Below, in pieces: positions 1-9,140 of a stretch of 64,000 bases of DNA (positions are counted from its first letter, which is position 1; each line of letters opens with the position of its first letter). The position numbers and the translations under genes were made by a program. The notes under the pieces were generated by a model. It did no database searches. It saw nothing but the letters and a program-made list of their open reading frames with translations, and was not told where the DNA came from. Location: the NCBI RefSeq assembly GCF_001613165.1, contig NZ_BDBV01000007.1, positions 1 to 64,000 of the forward strand, written 5' to 3'. This DNA comes from Nocardia mexicana NBRC 108244 (GTDB taxonomy: Bacteria > Actinomycetota > Actinomycetes > Mycobacteriales > Mycobacteriaceae).

Positions 1-227
1 ACGATCTTGATGACGTTGACCAGCTTGTTGAGCTGCTTGGTGACCTGCTCGAGCGGCAGGTCCTCGACCGTCACGACGATCGTCATGCGCGAGATCTCCG
101 GGACCTCGGTGCCGCCGACCGCGAGCGATTCGATATTGAACCCACGCCGGGAGAACAGGCTCGCCACGCGGGCGAGCACGCCCGGCTTGTCCTCCACCAG
201 CACACTCAGGGTGTGGGTCGTACTCAT
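1..227 (-). CDS. ilvN: Acetolactate synthase small subunit, N-terminal part (runs off the window)
   Basis: This is the regulatory subunit of acetolactate (acetohydroxyacid) synthase, the first shared enzyme of valine, leucine and isoleucine synthesis. The 75 visible residues begin [20 protein letters not shown] and continue with [12 protein letters not shown], the classic IlvN ACT domain that binds the feedback inhibitor valine. The ATG overlaps the ilvB stop codon by four bases (ATGA), so the two subunits are probably translationally coupled. The gene is cut by the left edge of the window and the C-terminal ACT-like domain is not visible. Confidence 0.96.
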   Translation of the reverse strand, partial: MSTTHTLSVLVEDKPGVLARVASLFSRRGFNIESLAVGGTEVPEISRMTIVVTVEDLPLEQVTKQLNKLVNVIKI

Positions 228-2170
228 TCTTCGGTCCCCTTCTGGGCGGCCTTCTCGTGGGCGGTCAGCGTGGCCTTCTCGTGCGACATCGCCTCGTGGA
301 TGACGGCGGGTTCGGCGACCGCCTCGTCGTCGTCGAACAGCGGGCGGATGCCGCGGGCGGCCATGATCTCGTCATTGGACGTACCGGCGGCGACCATCGG
401 CCACACCTGGGCGTCCTTGCCGACGATGAAGTCGATCACCACGGGCCGGTCGTTGATGGACTGCGCCTCGCGGATGGCGGCCTCCACATCGGCCTCCTTC
501 TCCACCCGAATTCCGTGGCAGCCCAACGCTTCCGCGAGCTTCACGAAGTCGGGGATGCGCAGGGTGTGGGTGCCCAGGTCGGTGTTGGAGTAGCGCTGCT
601 CGTAGAACAGGGTCTGCCACTGGCGGACCATGCCCAGATTGCCGTTGTTGATCAGCGCGACCTTGATCGGCACGCCCTCGACGGCGCAGGTGGCCAGCTC
701 CTGATTGGTCATCTGGAAGCAGCCGTCGCCGTCGACCGCCCAGACCTCCTTGTCGGGGGCACCCATCTTGGCGCCCATGGCCGCCGGGACGGCGTAGCCC
801 ATGGTGCCCAGGCCTCCGGAATTCAGCCAGGTGCGCGGCTTTTCGTACTTGACGAACTGCGCGGCCCACATCTGGTGCTGGCCGACGCCCGCGACGTAGA
901 CGGCGTCCGGACCGGCCAGCTCGCCCAGCTTCTCGATCACGAACTCCGGCGACAGCGAGCCGTCGGACGGCGGGGTCCAGCCCAGCGGGTACTGCTTGCG
1001 GACCCCGTCGAGGTAGGTCCACCAGGTCGAAAGGTCCAGCAGCGGAGCGCCCTTGGCGGCCGGGTCGGCCTTCAGGGTCTCGATCAGCTCGGCGATCACC
1101 TCGCGGCAGTCGCCGACGATCGGCACGTCGGCGTGCCGGTTCTTGCCGATCTCGGCCGGGTCGATATCGGCGTGGATCACCTTGGCCTTCGGCGCGAACG
1201 AGTCCAGCTGGCCGGTGACGCGGTCATCGAAGCGCGCCCCGAGGGTGACCAGCAGGTCCGAGCGCTGCAGTGCCGCAACGGCTCCCACGGTGCCGTGCAT
1301 GCCGGGCATGCCCATGTTCAGCTGGTGGCTGTCGGGGAACGCGCCGCGCGCCATCAGGGTGGTGACCACCGGAATGCCGGTCAGCTCGGCGAGTTCCAGC
1401 AGTTCCTTGGACGCCTCGGCCTTGATCACGCCGCCGCCCACGTAGAGCACGGGCGACTTCGCCTCCATGATCATGCGGGCGGCCTCGCGCACCTGCTTGC
1501 CGTGCGGCTTGGTCACCGGGCGGTAGCCGGGCAGCCGCATCTCCGGCGGCCAGGTGAAGGTGGTCTGCGCCTGCAGCACGTCCTTGGGGATGTCGACCAG
1601 GACGGCGCCCGGACGGCCGGTGGACGCCAGGTGAAAGGCCTCCGCGATCACGCGCGGGATGTCGATCGCCTCGTTGACCAGGAAGTTGTGCTTGGTGATC
1701 GGCATGGTGATGCCGGAGATGTCGGCCTCCTGGAAGCCGTCCGTGCCGATCAGCGAGCGGGCGACCTGGCCGGTGATGGCGACCAGCGGCACCGAATCCA
1801 TCTGCGCGTCGGCGATGGGGGTGACCAGGTTGGTCGCGCCCGGACCGGACGTGGCCATGCACACGCCGACCTTGCCGGTGGCCTGCGCGTATCCGGTGGC
1901 GGCGTGACCGGCGCCCTGCTCGTGCCGGACGAGGACGTGACGCACCTTGGTGGAATCGAACAGCGGGTCGTAGACCGGGAGTACCGCACCGCCCGGAATG
2001 CCGAAGACCGTGTCGACGCCGAGCTCCTCGAGGGAGCGGACGACGGACTGCGCGCCGGTCACCTTCTCGGGCGGGACCTGGCGGCGGGTTCCGGTCGCGG
2101 ATGTCGGCTGGTTGGCCGAGGGCGCTGGCCTGCGAGCCGAGGGCCCGGGCCGTGCGGTAGGTGCGCTCAC
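224..2170 (-). CDS. ilvB: Acetolactate synthase large (catalytic) subunit
   Basis: This TPP-dependent enzyme condenses pyruvate with pyruvate or 2-oxobutyrate to start branched-chain amino acid synthesis. The 648-residue protein has the N-terminal TPP-binding domain ([24 protein letters not shown]), a central FAD-binding region and the C-terminal TPP/Mg motif [12 protein letters not shown] followed by [12 protein letters not shown]. The first 35 residues are a low-complexity Pro/Ala/Ser/Arg extension typical of actinobacterial IlvB. The chosen GTG start is preceded by an AAGGA ribosome-binding site about nine bases upstream. Expression is probably controlled by the leader peptide and attenuator upstream. 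It forms an operon with ilvN. Confidence 0.97.
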   Translation of the reverse strand: MSAPTARPGPSARRPAPSANQPTSATGTRRQVPPEKVTGAQSVVRSLEELGVDTVFGIPGGAVLPVYDPLFDSTKVRHVLVRHEQGAGHAATGYAQATGKVGVCMATSGPGATNLVTPIADAQMDSVPLVAITGQVARSLIGTDGFQEADISGITMPITKHNFLVNEAIDIPRVIAEAFHLASTGRPGAVLVDIPKDVLQAQTTFTWPPEMRLPGYRPVTKPHGKQVREAARMIMEAKSPVLYVGGGVIKAEASKELLELAELTGIPVVTTLMARGAFPDSHQLNMGMPGMHGTVGAVAALQRSDLLVTLGARFDDRVTGQLDSFAPKAKVIHADIDPAEIGKNRHADVPIVGDCREVIAELIETLKADPAAKGAPLLDLSTWWTYLDGVRKQYPLGWTPPSDGSLSPEFVIEKLGELAGPDAVYVAGVGQHQMWAAQFVKYEKPRTWLNSGGLGTMGYAVPAAMGAKMGAPDKEVWAVDGDGCFQMTNQELATCAVEGVPIKVALINNGNLGMVRQWQTLFYEQRYSNTDLGTHTLRIPDFVKLAEALGCHGIRVEKEADVEAAIREAQSINDRPVVIDFIVGKDAQVWPMVAAGTSNDEIMAARGIRPLFDDDEAVAEPAVIHEAMSHEKATLTAHEKAAQKGTEE

Positions 2171-2222
2171 CGTCTTTTTCCTTTACTGCTTGTTGTCCTT
2201 GTCACAGAACATGCCTGAACAT

Positions 2223-2257
2223 AAAAAAGCCCCCGACAGCCGATGGCTGATCGAGGG
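2223..2257 (-). terminator. ilvB transcription attenuator
   Basis: On the minus strand an outer stem (CCCTCGA with TCGGGGG, one G-U pair) encloses an inner stem (CAGCC/GGCTG, loop ATC). A short CT then leads into six U residues. This is an intrinsic terminator placed between a branched-chain-residue-rich leader peptide and ilvB, about 50 bases before the ilvB start. It is therefore read as an attenuator rather than the end of a gene. Confidence 0.85.
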
Positions 2258-2293
2258 TGGCGCGTCGCAGCTGCGAGCTTGACGTTGTCAGGC

Positions 2294-2341
2294 TCAGCGC
2301 TGGACGCGCCGGCCGATTACGAGAAGCTCGATTCGATTCAC
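2294..2341 (-). CDS. ilvB leader peptide (attenuation peptide)
   Basis: A 15-codon frame starting with GTG reads (M)NRIELLVIGRRVQR and stop. Six of fifteen residues are Ile, Leu or Val, clustered as I-E-L-L-V-I. This is the expected content of a leader peptide whose translation senses charged branched-chain tRNAs. The GTG lies seven bases after a TACCGT -10 box, so the transcript probably starts at the first codon and the peptide is leaderless. An in-frame GTG two codons earlier could give a 17-residue version. The terminator at 2223-2257 follows about 35 bases later. Confidence 0.82.
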   Translation of the reverse strand: MNRIELLVIGRRVQR

Positions 2342-2348
2342 GTGCACG

Positions 2349-2378
2349 ACGGTATGCGCGCGAGAGTCGATGAGTCAA
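2349..2378 (-). promoter_or_regulatory. Putative ilvBN promoter
   Basis: On the minus strand TTGACT (2378-2373) and TACCGT (2354-2349) are separated by 18 bases and lie immediately upstream of the leader peptide. The match to the actinobacterial housekeeping -35 and TANNNT -10 pattern is good, and the geometry fits a leaderless leader peptide. Confidence 0.6.
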
Positions 2379-2457
2379 ATTGCTTGACGTGTGGTGTCCC
2401 ATTATGTGAGACGGGGCGGTTTCCGCTGTCTGTCCACCGTGATGCGAGGATGGGGGT

Positions 2458-3063
2458 GTGTCATCGCCGCAGCAATCCGTGCCACCTGCTCGATCGTCCC
2501 ATACCGCCGTCGCGGGATCGGATACGGGTCATGTGATCAGAATCCCCCGGCTAGGTCATATCGGGGTGCTCATGCTGGCGTTCTGCGTGGCCTTCCCGTT
2601 CTTCGGGTGGCCGGCCGTGCTGTGGGTGCTGTTCGTGATCCCGGCCGTTGTCGCGGTGTGGATCGAGCGCACCCGCACGACCGTGTCCGAACGCGGGCTG
2701 GATCTGCGGACCCTGTTCGGCTCCCGGCACGTCGACTGGTCGCAGATCAAGGGCCTGCGCATCCCCAAGCGCGGATACGTGCGGGTGCACCTGCTCGACG
2801 ACTCCGAGGTCGCGCTGCCCGCGGTGGGCTACGACCGCCTGCGCACGCTGGTCGAGGCATCGAACGGCCGCATCCCCGACCCGTTCGTACGGCCGGAGGC
2901 TGACGACACCGAACTCGACGCCACCCTCCCGGCGGACGAGTCGGGCTCGCCCCATGCCTCGAACGCCGAGGCCGACCAACCGACGCCGTCGGACGAGTCC
3001 GGCCCAACCCCGGAGGCCGACACCCCCGATTCGAAGGGCGATACCGAGCCCAACCGCAGCTGA
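2458..3063 (+). CDS. PH-domain membrane protein, Cfp6 (Rv3004)-like
   Basis: This 201-residue protein has two membrane segments near the N-terminus (about residues 33-62, GVLMLAFCVAFPFF and LWVLFVIPAVVAVWI). They are followed by a bacterial PH-like domain (ERTRTTVSERGLDLRTLFGS, then WSQIKGLRIPKRGYVRVHLLDD). The C-terminal 60 residues are a Pro/Glu/Asp/Ser-rich tail. Its place upstream of and divergent from ilvB matches cfp6 in M. tuberculosis as I remember it. The GTG start has only a modest G-rich ribosome-binding site. The family's biochemical role is unknown to me, and the tail is likely disordered. Confidence 0.8.
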   Translation: MSSPQQSVPPARSSHTAVAGSDTGHVIRIPRLGHIGVLMLAFCVAFPFFGWPAVLWVLFVIPAVVAVWIERTRTTVSERGLDLRTLFGSRHVDWSQIKGLRIPKRGYVRVHLLDDSEVALPAVGYDRLRTLVEASNGRIPDPFVRPEADDTELDATLPADESGSPHASNAEADQPTPSDESGPTPEADTPDSKGDTEPNRS

Positions 3064-3092
3064 CGACACGCAGCACAGGCTCCCTCGCCTCG

Positions 3093-3176
3093 GTTCACGC
3101 ACCCCGCATTGGTCCTCGCACCCCCTACAAGCGCTCGTAGGGGGTGCGGGAGCGTGCGCGGGGTGCGGGAATGTGT
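3093..3176. repeat. Intergenic palindromic repeat, family 2, copy A
   Basis: The stretch 3064-3391 holds no convincing gene but contains this long palindrome. An 11-bp perfect stem (GCACCCCCTAC with GTAGGGGGTGC) flanks the loop AAGCGCTC. Outer GCACCCCGC/GCGGGGTGC arms extend it. The same architecture, with the central TACAAG(C/T)GCT, recurs at 9797-9874. It lies just downstream of the Cfp6-like gene and could also act as a transcript-end hairpin, although there is no U-run. Confidence 0.75.
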
Positions 3177-3391
3177 GGTCTGCCGACCGGTAGGGGCGCG
3201 GGGGTTCGGGGTTATGGCGCGCCGTATAACGAGCCACGCCGGATGATTTGGCGAAATCACGGGGGCGGGCCGGTGTGATGGGACAATCGAGTCAGCGCAC
3301 GGTGTGTGCACGGCGTCCCATCGGCTACGGGGGCGTCGGCGCGCGGTGCGTGGCCGCCGGTCGGACGGGCGGAGAAGGTACGAGGACTGCC

Positions 3392-3598
3392 ATGAAGACC
3401 AAAACGGGAACCGTACTTGTCCTCATCTGGCTGATCATCGGCTTCATAGCCGCGGCGCAGCGGCACTACTTCGACAGTGGGCCGATCACGTGCGCCTCCT
3501 TCGGCAATATCGCCCTGACGATCGTCTCGGGTCCGCTCAACTACATGGGCGTCAACCCGCATCTGGGCGATTGCCAACTCCCGCAACCCAGTCCGTGA
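3392..3598 (+). CDS. Small membrane protein
   Basis: This 68-residue protein begins MKTKTGTVLVLIWLIIGFIA, a clear single membrane helix or signal-anchor. It is followed by a short exported or loop region with two cysteines (ITCASFGN and GDCQLPQP) that could form a disulfide. The ATG is preceded by a strong GGAGAAGG about 13 bases upstream. I recognise no characterised family; small proteins of this type are common in actinobacteria. It stands alone, between the Cfp6-like gene and a minus-strand gene. Confidence 0.72.
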   Translation: MKTKTGTVLVLIWLIIGFIAAAQRHYFDSGPITCASFGNIALTIVSGPLNYMGVNPHLGDCQLPQPSP

Positions 3599-3660
3599 TC
3601 ACCGGCGGTCACCGCAGCTTCCTGAACCCGTCATCGGCGGCCACCGGGCGCCACGAACGG

Positions 3661-4302
3661 TCACGGTCGGCCACCGTTCCGTTCGGCCGTGCACACCGGA
3701 CAGATACTCCACCAGGTGGTCCGGCCCTGTTCATTCTCGTCGCCGCGGATGGACCCCACGATCTCGTGGCCGCCGAAGTGGTTGCCGCACAACGGGCACG
3801 GCAGCCAGAAGTAGCCGCAGCCGCGGGCGTGCTCCCGGTGCGGTTCGCGTGGCAGGTACGGCCATAGCGACGCCGGGTCGAATCGGCTCCTGGCCGTCGG
3901 CGGCGGCAGTCCCCGGCGGAGATACACCTCGGCGTATTCATCCGGCGTCTCGATCATGCCGTGCATGAGCCCAGGAGGCGACTCCACTCGGCCCGGCTCC
4001 CGGTGCGAGCCACCGAAGTCCGGAGGCCGAGGCGAGCCGATGAAATCCGGAGGCCTGTGCGGGCCGATGAAATCCGGAGCCGGGCACAGTATCGGCGAAT
4101 CGTCCTCGCGGTACCGATAGCCGGGGTCCATGAAGCCACGGTGGTGCATGGCCTCGATGCGTTCCGTCACGTGCATCCCGTGCCAGTGTCGCCCGCAGCC
4201 GCGCGGACATGCCGGGAACGTCGGATCGTCGAAGTCGTAACCGGTTTCGGGCTCGTCGTCGGGCGAGAGATCCTCGAGCAGGGCGTCGATATCGTCGATC
4301 AT
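3661..4302 (-). CDS. Hypothetical Cys/His-rich protein with PDFIG repeats
   Basis: This 213-residue protein of unknown function has an acidic N-terminus (MIDDIDALLEDLSPDDEPE) and a CPRGCGRHWHGMH motif near residue 32. Its C-terminus has CPLCGNH and ICPVC, which together look like a zinc-binding treble-clef or ribbon. The middle holds a tandem repeat of about ten residues (PDFIG-PHRP, PDFIG-SPRP, PDFGG), which at DNA level is a 30-bp direct repeat around 4010-4090. Four Cys-x2/3-Cys half-sites suggest one or two metal sites. I see no enzymatic motif. The antisense strand is also open here, but the Cys pattern supports this frame. Confidence 0.6.
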   Translation of the reverse strand: MIDDIDALLEDLSPDDEPETGYDFDDPTFPACPRGCGRHWHGMHVTERIEAMHHRGFMDPGYRYREDDSPILCPAPDFIGPHRPPDFIGSPRPPDFGGSHREPGRVESPPGLMHGMIETPDEYAEVYLRRGLPPPTARSRFDPASLWPYLPREPHREHARGCGYFWLPCPLCGNHFGGHEIVGSIRGDENEQGRTTWWSICPVCTAERNGGRP

Positions 4303-4360
4303 GAGTGCACGGAGTTCTCGATATCCACCACTTCGATGCTAGGAGGTGCGGCCGGATTTC

Positions 4361-7300
4361 TCAGCCGTGTTTCCGACGCCCGCACTCATCACGAGTCGCG
4401 GCCTCCAGCTGGTCGACCGCAGCGTCTCGGGACAACGCGGCGCCCGCCCCGAAACTCTGCTCGTACGCGTTGTCCCCCAACTCTTTTCGCATTCTCTCAA
4501 CCAGGTCGCGGAGTTCTGGATTGCCCAGGTCGAAGGCGCCGCGGAGGGCCTGGCTCATACCGAGGGCTCGGGCGGCGGCGTCCGGATTTCCCTCGGCGGC
4601 AAGCAATCCGGCCAAGAGTTCGGCGGTGGTCTCCGCGGCGCCCAACGCCTGGTTCGCGGCGACGACCCGGGGATAGATCGATCGGGCCCGCGATACCTGA
4701 CCGGCGGTCAGCAGGTTCGCCATCCGGGCCCGCGCGACCAGGTCGCGGGCGATGCCGGGCGACGGAAACGATGCGGCCATGGTCGATTCCAGCCGATCGA
4801 GAACCTGGTCCGACTGCTTCGTGTCGCCACACCGGCGATACAGGTCGGCGGTGCACAGCAGCAGTTCGATATCGGCCTGCGACCAGCCGCGGCTACGGGA
4901 AAGTCGTTGGGCCACCTCGAGATCGCGCCAGGCCCCGGCGGTGTCCCCGGCTCGGACACGCTCGGCCGCCAGCCACGCGCGGTACGAGATCGCGTCCGCC
5001 GCATCGAGTTCGCTCGCCAGCGCGACGCTGCGCTCGTATCCCGCGATCGCCTCGTCGTGCTCCCCGCGCACGGAATAGGCACGGGCGCGGGCGGTCAGCG
5101 CCATCGACAATGCGATGCGGTCGCCGACGGCCTCGAAGCCGCGCAGGGCCTCGACCAGAGCCGGCTCCGTCGGGCGCCCGTCGCGATCCACACCGAGGAG
5201 CCCCCACACCAGATTCGCGGCCGCGCGCGTCCACGTATCCGAATGCTGCTGTGCCCGAGGCCATTCCCTGTCCCACACATCGTCGAATCCGTACACGTGC
5301 GCCGCCCCGAGCGTCACCAGCACCGGCATCGGATAGCGTTCCAGCGCACCGGTGCGCACGCACTCCTCGACCACCGAACGCGCCGCCGCGCCGTCGGCGA
5401 CCGCGCCGCTGTTGCCGGCCAGCACATGCAGCGCGCGGATCGCCGCCCGCGGCTGTGCGGGGAGTGCGTCACCGAATTCGCACACCTCGGCCGTGAAGGC
5501 ATCGGACCGCGAATCGAATCGCACCATGTGCCAGTAGTAGGTCAGCGGGATGAGCAACCGGTAGGCGGCCTCGACGTCCGAATCCGTTATGGCCGTTCGC
5601 AATGCGTCCACCAGGTTGGCGTACTCGGCCTCGATGAGCACCGCCGCCGCTCGTTGTTCGCGGGAGCGCAGCAGCGGCTCGTGCTGCTCGGCCAGGTCGG
5701 CGCAGTGGCGGCGGAAGCGGGCCGCGACGACCGCACGCTCCCCGGCCTGATCGAGCCGCTCCGACGCGTAGGCGCGGACGGTCTCCAGCATGCGGTACCG
5801 CGGATCGGCGTCCCCCGACCGTTCCACCAGCGACTTCTCGACCAACGACCCGAGCACGTAGACGGGGTCGGCGCCCGGGTCGGCGCACACCGCCGCCATC
5901 CCGGCGACGGTCGCCCCGCCCGGGAACAGCGACAGCCGCCGCGCCAGCACCTGCTCCGGTTCCGACAGCAGATCCCAGCTCCATTCGATCACCCCGTGCA
6001 GGGTGCGCTGCCGCGGCTGCGCGACGCGGCTTCCCGTGGTGAGCAGGCGGAATCGGTCGTCGAGCCGGCGCGCGATCTGTTCGGCGCTCATGGTGCGCAG
6101 GCGGGCGGCCGCCAGCTCGAGCGCCAGGGGCAACCCGTCCAGCCTGCGGCAGATTTCGACGACCGGACCGCTGGTCGACGCGTCGAGCACGAACCCCGGG
6201 CGCACCGCCTCGGCGCGGTCGAGGAACAGCCGGACCGCCTCCGATCCGGCCGCCTCAGCCATCGGCGCCCGCGCGGCGGGCAGTTCGAGCGCGCCGAGCG
6301 GGCAGAGCGTTTCGCCGATGAGGCCCAGGGGTTCCCGGCTCGTCGCCACGATCGTCAGCGCGGGTAGGCGCTCGAGTAGCCGGTCCACCAGGCGTGCGGC
6401 GGCTTCGACGAGATGCTCGCAATTGTCCACGACGAGGACGGCCGGATCACCGCTCAGCAGCACGACCACGCCATCGAGCGGATCCGGCGAACGGTCGGCG
6501 GGAACCAGGGTGCGGACGTCGCGGACACCGAGCGCGCCGAGCACCGCGTCGGCGATCCCGTCGGGTGCACGCACCTCCGCCAGCGAGACGAACCAGGCGC
6601 GCGCGGAATCACCGCGACGGCTCACCGCCTCCACCGCGAGCCGGGTCTTGCCGACGCCGCCGGGGCCGACCACGGTGCTCAGTCGCGCGGTATCCAGCAG
6701 TTCGGCAAGGCGTTTCAGCTCGGCGTCGCGGCCGACGAATCTGGTCAGCCGCACCGGCAGATTGCCCGCGGGCGCCGGGGGCGCGACGGGGTCACGCAAT
6801 TCGCCGCGGAGCGCGGCGAGGTGCGTCCGCTGCAGTTCGGGGCCGGGGTCGACGCCCAGGCGCTCGCGCAGCGCGGTTCGGGTCGCCTCGTACGCCGCGA
6901 GCGCCTCGGCTTGCCTCCCCGCCGCACACAGTGCCCGAATGCGCAAGGCGACCAGGCGTTCTCGCAGCGGATCGGCGGCCGTGTCCAGGTCGGCCAGGAT
7001 CGCGGCGTGCCTGCCCAGCCGCAGTTCGGCGTCGAACCGATCCTCGACCGTCGCCAGGCGCAGATCGTCCAGTCGTGCGGCCACGGGGTGGACGAACGGG
7101 GCGTCCCGAATATCGGCCAGAACGTCGCCGCGCCACAGCCGCAGCGCCGCGCCGAGGACGGCGGCGGCCTCGGCCACTCGCCCGGCGGCCAGCTCTCCCC
7201 GGCCACGCGTCACCAATTCTTCGAAACGATGCACGTCCACGTCGGAGCGCGGCACGGCCAACCGGTAGCCGCCCGCGACGGAGTCGATGAGTCCGGCGCC

Positions 7301-7516
7301 GACGACCTTGCGCAGCCGCGACACGGCCGCCTGCAGCGCGTTGGCGGAAGCCGGCTCGGCGTCCCACAGCCCGTCGACAAGGGTCCCGGCCGCCACCACC
7401 TCCCCCGGGACCAGAGCCAGGCGCGCGAGCAGCATCCGTTGCCGCGCACCGCCGATCGCGAGTTCGGCCCCGTCCCCGGAGAACGCCCGAACCGGCCCGA
7501 GCAGCTCTACCCGCAC
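4361..7516 (-). CDS. SARP/AfsR-type transcriptional regulator with NB-ARC ATPase
   Basis: This roughly 1050-residue regulator has an N-terminal OmpR-type winged helix (VELLGPVRAF, ARQRMLLARLAL, LQAAVSRLRKVVGAG), then a BTAD domain. An NB-ARC ATPase follows (FVGRDAELKRLAELL, P-loop VVGPGGVGKTRLAVEAV, VLVVDNCEHL, GLPLALELAA). A long TPR-like helical C-terminus completes it. Members of this family activate secondary-metabolite or stress genes by binding direct repeats. A GGGAGG eight bases upstream favours the GTG at 7516; an in-frame GTG at 7534 would add six residues. The P450 operon upstream on the same strand carries matching 11-bp phased repeats and is the likely target. Confidence 0.88.
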   Translation of the reverse strand: MRVELLGPVRAFSGDGAELAIGGARQRMLLARLALVPGEVVAAGTLVDGLWDAEPASANALQAAVSRLRKVVGAGLIDSVAGGYRLAVPRSDVDVHRFEELVTRGRGELAAGRVAEAAAVLGAALRLWRGDVLADIRDAPFVHPVAARLDDLRLATVEDRFDAELRLGRHAAILADLDTAADPLRERLVALRIRALCAAGRQAEALAAYEATRTALRERLGVDPGPELQRTHLAALRGELRDPVAPPAPAGNLPVRLTRFVGRDAELKRLAELLDTARLSTVVGPGGVGKTRLAVEAVSRRGDSARAWFVSLAEVRAPDGIADAVLGALGVRDVRTLVPADRSPDPLDGVVVLLSGDPAVLVVDNCEHLVEAAARLVDRLLERLPALTIVATSREPLGLIGETLCPLGALELPAARAPMAEAAGSEAVRLFLDRAEAVRPGFVLDASTSGPVVEICRRLDGLPLALELAAARLRTMSAEQIARRLDDRFRLLTTGSRVAQPRQRTLHGVIEWSWDLLSEPEQVLARRLSLFPGGATVAGMAAVCADPGADPVYVLGSLVEKSLVERSGDADPRYRMLETVRAYASERLDQAGERAVVAARFRRHCADLAEQHEPLLRSREQRAAAVLIEAEYANLVDALRTAITDSDVEAAYRLLIPLTYYWHMVRFDSRSDAFTAEVCEFGDALPAQPRAAIRALHVLAGNSGAVADGAAARSVVEECVRTGALERYPMPVLVTLGAAHVYGFDDVWDREWPRAQQHSDTWTRAAANLVWGLLGVDRDGRPTEPALVEALRGFEAVGDRIALSMALTARARAYSVRGEHDEAIAGYERSVALASELDAADAISYRAWLAAERVRAGDTAGAWRDLEVAQRLSRSRGWSQADIELLLCTADLYRRCGDTKQSDQVLDRLESTMAASFPSPGIARDLVARARMANLLTAGQVSRARSIYPRVVAANQALGAAETTAELLAGLLAAEGNPDAAARALGMSQALRGAFDLGNPELRDLVERMRKELGDNAYEQSFGAGAALSRDAAVDQLEAATRDECGRRKHG

Positions 7517-7712
7517 CACACCAGCCTCCCGCACACCTGCACCTCGATGCGAGGCACATACCGAGGCTATGCGAGCGACCTTGCGCGGTCACACGTCGAG
7601 CATTGTCATTCCTGGCATCCGCTCGACCGGTCTGTACGGTCACAAATCCCGGTGGCGCGGCGGTTTTCCCCGCGCCGAGGCGGATTGTGTCCGCGTAGGC
7701 CGGATTCACCAC

Positions 7713-7910
7713 TTACCGGTCGTCCGTGGCGATCGCCGCCGCCGGGCAGTTCTCCACGGCTTCCCGGACCGGCCCGTGCAAGCCCGGCGAGGGCTCCGCG
7801 TCAAGCAGGACTACCGGGCCGTCGTCCTCGTCCTGGTCGAAGGCGGCGGGCGCGGTGAGCAGGCACATGCCCGCGCCGATGCAGCGCTGCCGGTCCACGG
7901 TGATCTTCAC
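7713..7910 (-). CDS. Small 3Fe-4S-type ferredoxin
   Basis: This 65-residue ferredoxin (MKITVDRQRCIGAGMCLLTA at the start) has a CIGAGMC motif and a later ENCPAAAI. The cluster ligand set therefore has only three cysteines, as in the [3Fe-4S] ferredoxins that pass electrons to bacterial P450s. It starts four bases after the P450 stop codon, so the two are almost certainly co-transcribed and it is probably that enzyme's redox partner. No reductase gene is nearby. Confidence 0.92.
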   Translation of the reverse strand: MKITVDRQRCIGAGMCLLTAPAAFDQDEDDGPVVLLDAEPSPGLHGPVREAVENCPAAAIATDDR

Positions 7911-7914
7911 GGCG

Positions 7915-9114
7915 CTACCACTCGACCGGGAGTTCGTGCACGCCGTAGACGTCGTCCAGGCCGCCGCGCAGGGGCACCTCCGCGGCGGGCACCGCCAGCC
8001 GCAGCGTCGGGAACCGTTGCAGCAGAGCAGGAAACGCGATCCGCAGTTCGACCCGGGCCAGCTGCTGACCGAGGCACTGGTGGATGCCGTGGGAGAAGGT
8101 GAGGTGCCCGGTCGCCCGGCGGGCCAGGTCGAGGGTGTCGGGGTCGGGGAACTTGCGCGGGTCCCGATTGGCCGCCCCCGTGCAGACGGTGATGGTCTGG
8201 CCAGCCTTGATCAGCTGCCCCGCGATCTCGACATCCGCCAGCGCGGACCGAGTTCCGGTGTGCGGCGGGGTCAGGTACCGCAGCAGTTCCTCGACGGCGC
8301 CGTCGGTGAGGTCGGGATCGGCCAGCCATGCCGCCCACTGGTCCGGATTCTGCAGCAGCGCAAAGGTTCCCAGCGACACCATGGTCGCGGTGGTATCCAG
8401 GCCCGCTCCCAGCAGGAAGGCGCCGATGCCGGAGATCTCGTCGTCGGAGATGTCCGTCCGGGTCAGCGCGCTGAGGATGTCGTCGCCCGGGTCGGCACGC
8501 TTGACCGCTACCAGCGTGCCGATGTAGCTCATCATCGCCTGCCAGGCCGCGGCCACCTCCTCCGGTTGTCCAGAACCCGTGACCGCCGTCGCCGCGTTGT
8601 CGGCGAACTCCGCACGATCGGCGTAGGGGACGCCGAGCATTTCGCAGATGATGGTGGCCGGGACGGGAAAGGCGAAGGCCTGCACCAGATCCACCGGTGG
8701 GCCCTGCGCCGCCATGGCGTCGAGGTACTCCGCGGCGAGTTCCTCGACCCGGTCGGCGAGTTCCCGCACCCGTCGGACGCTGAACCACCCCGCCACCGGT
8801 TGGCGCAGCCGCGCGTGCGCGGCGCCGTCGACGTGGTCCATATCGCCCGGGGAGGCCGGGGGCAGCTCGATCCCGGCGTACATCGGGTTGTAGTGATGCA
8901 CCAGTTCGGTCCGGTTGCTGATCCGCTCGTCGGCGAGTACCGCGCGCACCTCGGCGTGGCCGGTGGCCAGCCAGCCCTCGTGCCCGTCGGGATAGATCAT
9001 CGGGCGCAGCGGGGCCTCGTCGCGCAGGGCGGCCAGCTCCGGGGGCGGGGCGAACGGATCCTCCGCGGCGCGGGCCGTCGGCAGCTGCGTCACGGGTGGC
9101 AGAGATCGGGTCAC
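7915..9114 (-). CDS. Cytochrome P450 monooxygenase (CYP105-like)
   Basis: This 399-residue soluble class I P450 has the I-helix motif GAGLDTTATM, with an oxygen-activating acid/Thr pattern. The K-helix and meander region (VEELLRYLTPPHTGTRSA, NRDPRKFPDPD) is present, as is the heme-binding loop FSHGIHQCLGQQLARVE with the axial cysteine. Length and motifs resemble the actinobacterial CYP105 group, which often hydroxylates natural products or xenobiotics, but the substrate cannot be read from sequence. The GTG start follows a GAGGAGA ribosome-binding site. It is followed directly by its ferredoxin and then the SARP gene. Confidence 0.93.
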   Translation of the reverse strand: MTRSLPPVTQLPTARAAEDPFAPPPELAALRDEAPLRPMIYPDGHEGWLATGHAEVRAVLADERISNRTELVHHYNPMYAGIELPPASPGDMDHVDGAAHARLRQPVAGWFSVRRVRELADRVEELAAEYLDAMAAQGPPVDLVQAFAFPVPATIICEMLGVPYADRAEFADNAATAVTGSGQPEEVAAAWQAMMSYIGTLVAVKRADPGDDILSALTRTDISDDEISGIGAFLLGAGLDTTATMVSLGTFALLQNPDQWAAWLADPDLTDGAVEELLRYLTPPHTGTRSALADVEIAGQLIKAGQTITVCTGAANRDPRKFPDPDTLDLARRATGHLTFSHGIHQCLGQQLARVELRIAFPALLQRFPTLRLAVPAAEVPLRGGLDDVYGVHELPVEW

Positions 9115-9140
9115 GACTGTCTCCTCTCGGCGGTTGAACC

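Noticed and set aside
257..2218. Long plus-strand frame opposite ilvB
   Set aside because: Product has only composition-driven His/Arg/Gly-rich sequence; ilvB on the other strand is certain.
4346..6367. Plus-strand frame of over 670 codons opposite the SARP gene
   Set aside because: No domain, and the opposite frame has BTAD, NB-ARC and TPR motifs in order.
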